In this document: one piece after another, positions 6,220-7,007 of the stretch
How positions within the stretch are numbered: the first letter of the stretch is position 1
Layout: each line of letters begins with the position of its first letter
Source of the DNA: Verrucomicrobiota bacterium
Lineage (GTDB): Bacteria > Verrucomicrobiota > Verrucomicrobiia > Chthoniobacterales > UBA10450
Assembly (NCBI GenBank): GCA_003218735.1
Contig: QHOJ01000008.1
Coordinates: forward strand, 1 to 7,007
DNA length: 7,007 nt
Direction of reading: 5' to 3'
The notes under the pieces: model-generated
What the model saw: only the letters and a program-made list of their open reading frames with translations
Database searches by the model: none
Told to the model about the DNA's origin: nothing
Translations under genes and position numbers: made by a program

Positions 6220-6239
6220 ATGTTCACATCTTATTCACA
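6220..6239 (+). promoter_or_regulatory. DnaA box TTATTCACA with a weaker tandem copy
   Basis: TTATTCACA at 6231-6239 matches the consensus TTATNCACA fully. ATGTTCACA at 6220-6228 is a copy with two mismatches, exactly 11 bp upstream, so both lie on the same helical face; TTCACATC is shared by both. They are the best DnaA sites in the window and lie 59 bp before the AT-rich stretch. Weaker two-mismatch sites occur at 6171-6179 (minus strand) and 6388-6396. Confidence 0.65.
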
Positions 6240-6297
6240 TCGATTCCCTGTTCGCCCTGCCAGCGGGCTGGAGATTAGAAATCTGCGGCGAGTTCGA

Positions 6298-6363
6298 CAA
6301 GAAAAAAACTGAATTTTATTTTTCGTCGCACAAAGAAAAATCTTGACTGAAAAATCAAAATGA
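6298..6363. other. AT-rich stretch, candidate DNA unwinding element
   Basis: About 66 bp rich in A and T, with A-runs and T-runs (AAAAAAA, TTTTATTTTT, GAAAAATC, GAAAAATCAAAA), stands out against GC-rich surroundings. It begins 59 bp after the consensus DnaA box, on its downstream side, as expected for the site DnaA melts first. I see no clear repeated 13-mers. Melting has to be inferred from composition. Confidence 0.5.
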
Positions 6364-6449
6364 CAGTGCCTCAGAAGACCAACCCGGTTCTCCACGCGCA
6401 CAGTTGACTCCGAAATTACTGCGATGCCGCAACGAGTTGACCGAATTGA

Positions 6450-6482
6450 CGCGCGCGCGCATTTTTGCCGCCTTCGGAAGGC
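6450..6482 (+). repeat. Alternating CG run and small hairpin
   Basis: CGCGCGCGCGC (6450-6460) is followed by a T-run and then GCCTT-CGG-AAGGC (6470-6482), a 5-bp stem. The CG run could adopt Z-DNA. The hairpin resembles a short palindromic repeat remnant. GAAGGC recurs just downstream. Function is unknown. Confidence 0.3.
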
Positions 6483-6579
6483 CTGTCAGAAGGCTCTGTT
6501 GATCGAAAATGAATACGGCGCGAACTGAAATGATGCACCAAAAGCGAATTGCGTCGTCAACTTTAACGGCAGCCAGGTA

Positions 6580-7007
6580 ATGAGCCGAATTTTTCCAGCG
6601 GGGTTCGTCGCTTTCTGTCTCGCTGTGTCATCCGCGGGAGCTGTCGAAGAGCTACTGCCGCCGTTCGGCTTTCGTTGGAACGATTCTATGGCGCGGGTCG
6701 AAGCGGTGCTGTATGGCGCGAAAGCAAAAATCGTATCGCGCGAGAAAAAGGAAAACCGAGAGGTCTGGACTGTGGAAGGCCTCGTTCACCCCGGATTGAA
6801 GCGCACGCTCTTCAGCTTCAAGGAGAGGGCGCTCCTGGGAGTGGAACTGCAATACGAATATCCAGACTGGACGATCGAACGTTACAACCAGCGGATGGGT
6901 GAAATTCGCAAGTACTTCGACGAGAAGTACGGAACAGGAAAACTGGTTTCCCGTTCGCGCGACACCGATACGGACATCATCCAGACCCTGGTCGGCTACC
7001 AATGGAT
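6580..7007 (+). CDS. Putative exported protein of unknown function (3' end outside window)
   Basis: The frame is open from ATG 6580 to the window edge (142 codons). The first residues, MSRIFPAGFVAFCLAVSSAGA, form a signal peptide: one arginine, a hydrophobic core and a likely cleavage after SAGA, before VEELLPPFGFRW. The rest is soluble and charged, with FRWNDSMARVEAVL early and YNQRMGEIRKYFDEKYG later, suggesting mixed alpha/beta structure. I do not recognise the family. No lipobox cysteine is seen at the cleavage site; the only cysteine is C13. A short AGG lies very close to the ATG, so ribosome binding is atypical. It is transcribed away from dnaA, across the candidate origin. Codon choice is consistent with a real gene, and the opposite-strand frame has no such features. 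Confidence 0.72.
   Translation, partial: MSRIFPAGFVAFCLAVSSAGAVEELLPPFGFRWNDSMARVEAVLYGAKAKIVSREKKENREVWTVEGLVHPGLKRTLFSFKERALLGVELQYEYPDWTIERYNQRMGEIRKYFDEKYGTGKLVSRSRDTDTDIIQTLVGYQW

Larger units (their letters stand above)
5949..6579. other. Candidate replication origin (oriC), non-coding
   Basis: About 630 bp between divergent dnaA and a secreted-protein gene hold no convincing gene: open frames here lack family motifs and cross AT-rich DNA. From left to right it contains an AT-rich inverted repeat (5956-5973), TGCCG repeats (6061-6090), a weak minus-strand box (6171-6179), a tandem box pair (6220-6239), a 12-bp palindrome CCAGCGGGCTGG (6260-6271), an AT-rich stretch (6298-6363), another weak box (6388-6396), and a CG run plus hairpin (6450-6482). 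Adjacency to dnaA, a consensus box and an AT-rich stretch is the usual origin layout. Only one box is strong, so the origin call is probable rather than certain. Confidence 0.65.

Noticed and set aside
5967..6227. Minus-strand open frame upstream of dnaA
   Set aside because: No family motif, it covers the likely dnaA promoter region, and its composition is not gene-like.
6032..6346. Forward open frame of about 104 codons in the origin region
   Set aside because: It begins with TTG, has no recognisable motif or ribosome-binding site, and runs over the DnaA boxes into the AT-rich stretch.
6652..7002. Minus-strand open frame opposite the exported-protein gene
   Set aside because: The plus-strand frame has a clean signal peptide and plausible soluble domain; the antisense product has neither.
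1..7007. CRISPR array, tRNA or rRNA gene, insertion sequence with transposase
   Set aside because: No regular spaced direct repeats, no cloverleaf or rRNA-like stretch, and no transposase-coding frame were seen on either strand.

Overview
The window is a chromosomal segment around a bacterial replication origin. It carries the dnaA-dnaN pair on the minus strand, a non-coding origin-like region next to dnaA, and a plus-strand cluster of miaB, a small membrane protein and a family 9 glycosyltransferase. The proteins look Gram-negative. The GC-rich palindromic repeats between and inside genes (GTAGCGGCG...CGCCGCTAC, GGTAGGG...CCCTACC and CGCCTTCGCC...GGCGAAGGCG types) resemble what I associate with soil Verrucomicrobia (Chthoniobacterales/Spartobacteria-like). 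That placement is an inference from memory and no search was run.

Layout. Bases 3-62 may be the last codons of an upstream gene. miaB follows at 212-1717, a tRNA methylthiotransferase with all six iron-sulfur cysteines. A six-helix membrane protein of unknown function (1714-2262) overlaps its stop codon by ATGA. A 116-bp inverted pair of palindromic repeats (2265-2380) separates this from a heptosyltransferase-like glycosyltransferase (2387-3331), which probably acts in lipopolysaccharide or other surface glycan assembly. That gene converges on dnaN across a 28-bp gap that contains a hairpin. dnaN (4457 down to 3360) and dnaA (5948 down to 4587) run on the minus strand in the usual dnaA-to-dnaN order. 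Between dnaA and a divergent gene lie about 630 bp without a convincing gene. They hold one consensus DnaA box, several weaker ones, short repeats, palindromes and an AT-rich stretch, and this is the best candidate for oriC. The window ends inside a plus-strand gene for a putatively exported protein (6580 onward).

How the parts work together. DnaA would bind the boxes and open the AT-rich stretch, and DnaN would then clamp the polymerase. An inverted repeat just upstream of the dnaA start could take part in its regulation. miaB and the membrane protein look translationally coupled. The glycosyltransferase is probably expressed separately from them.

The most unusual feature is the load of palindromic repeats in and around miaB. 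Two are inserted in frame and translated (about 19 and 12 extra residues), and a third makes up the C-terminal tail and the junction with the next gene. No clearly new multi-gene system is visible.
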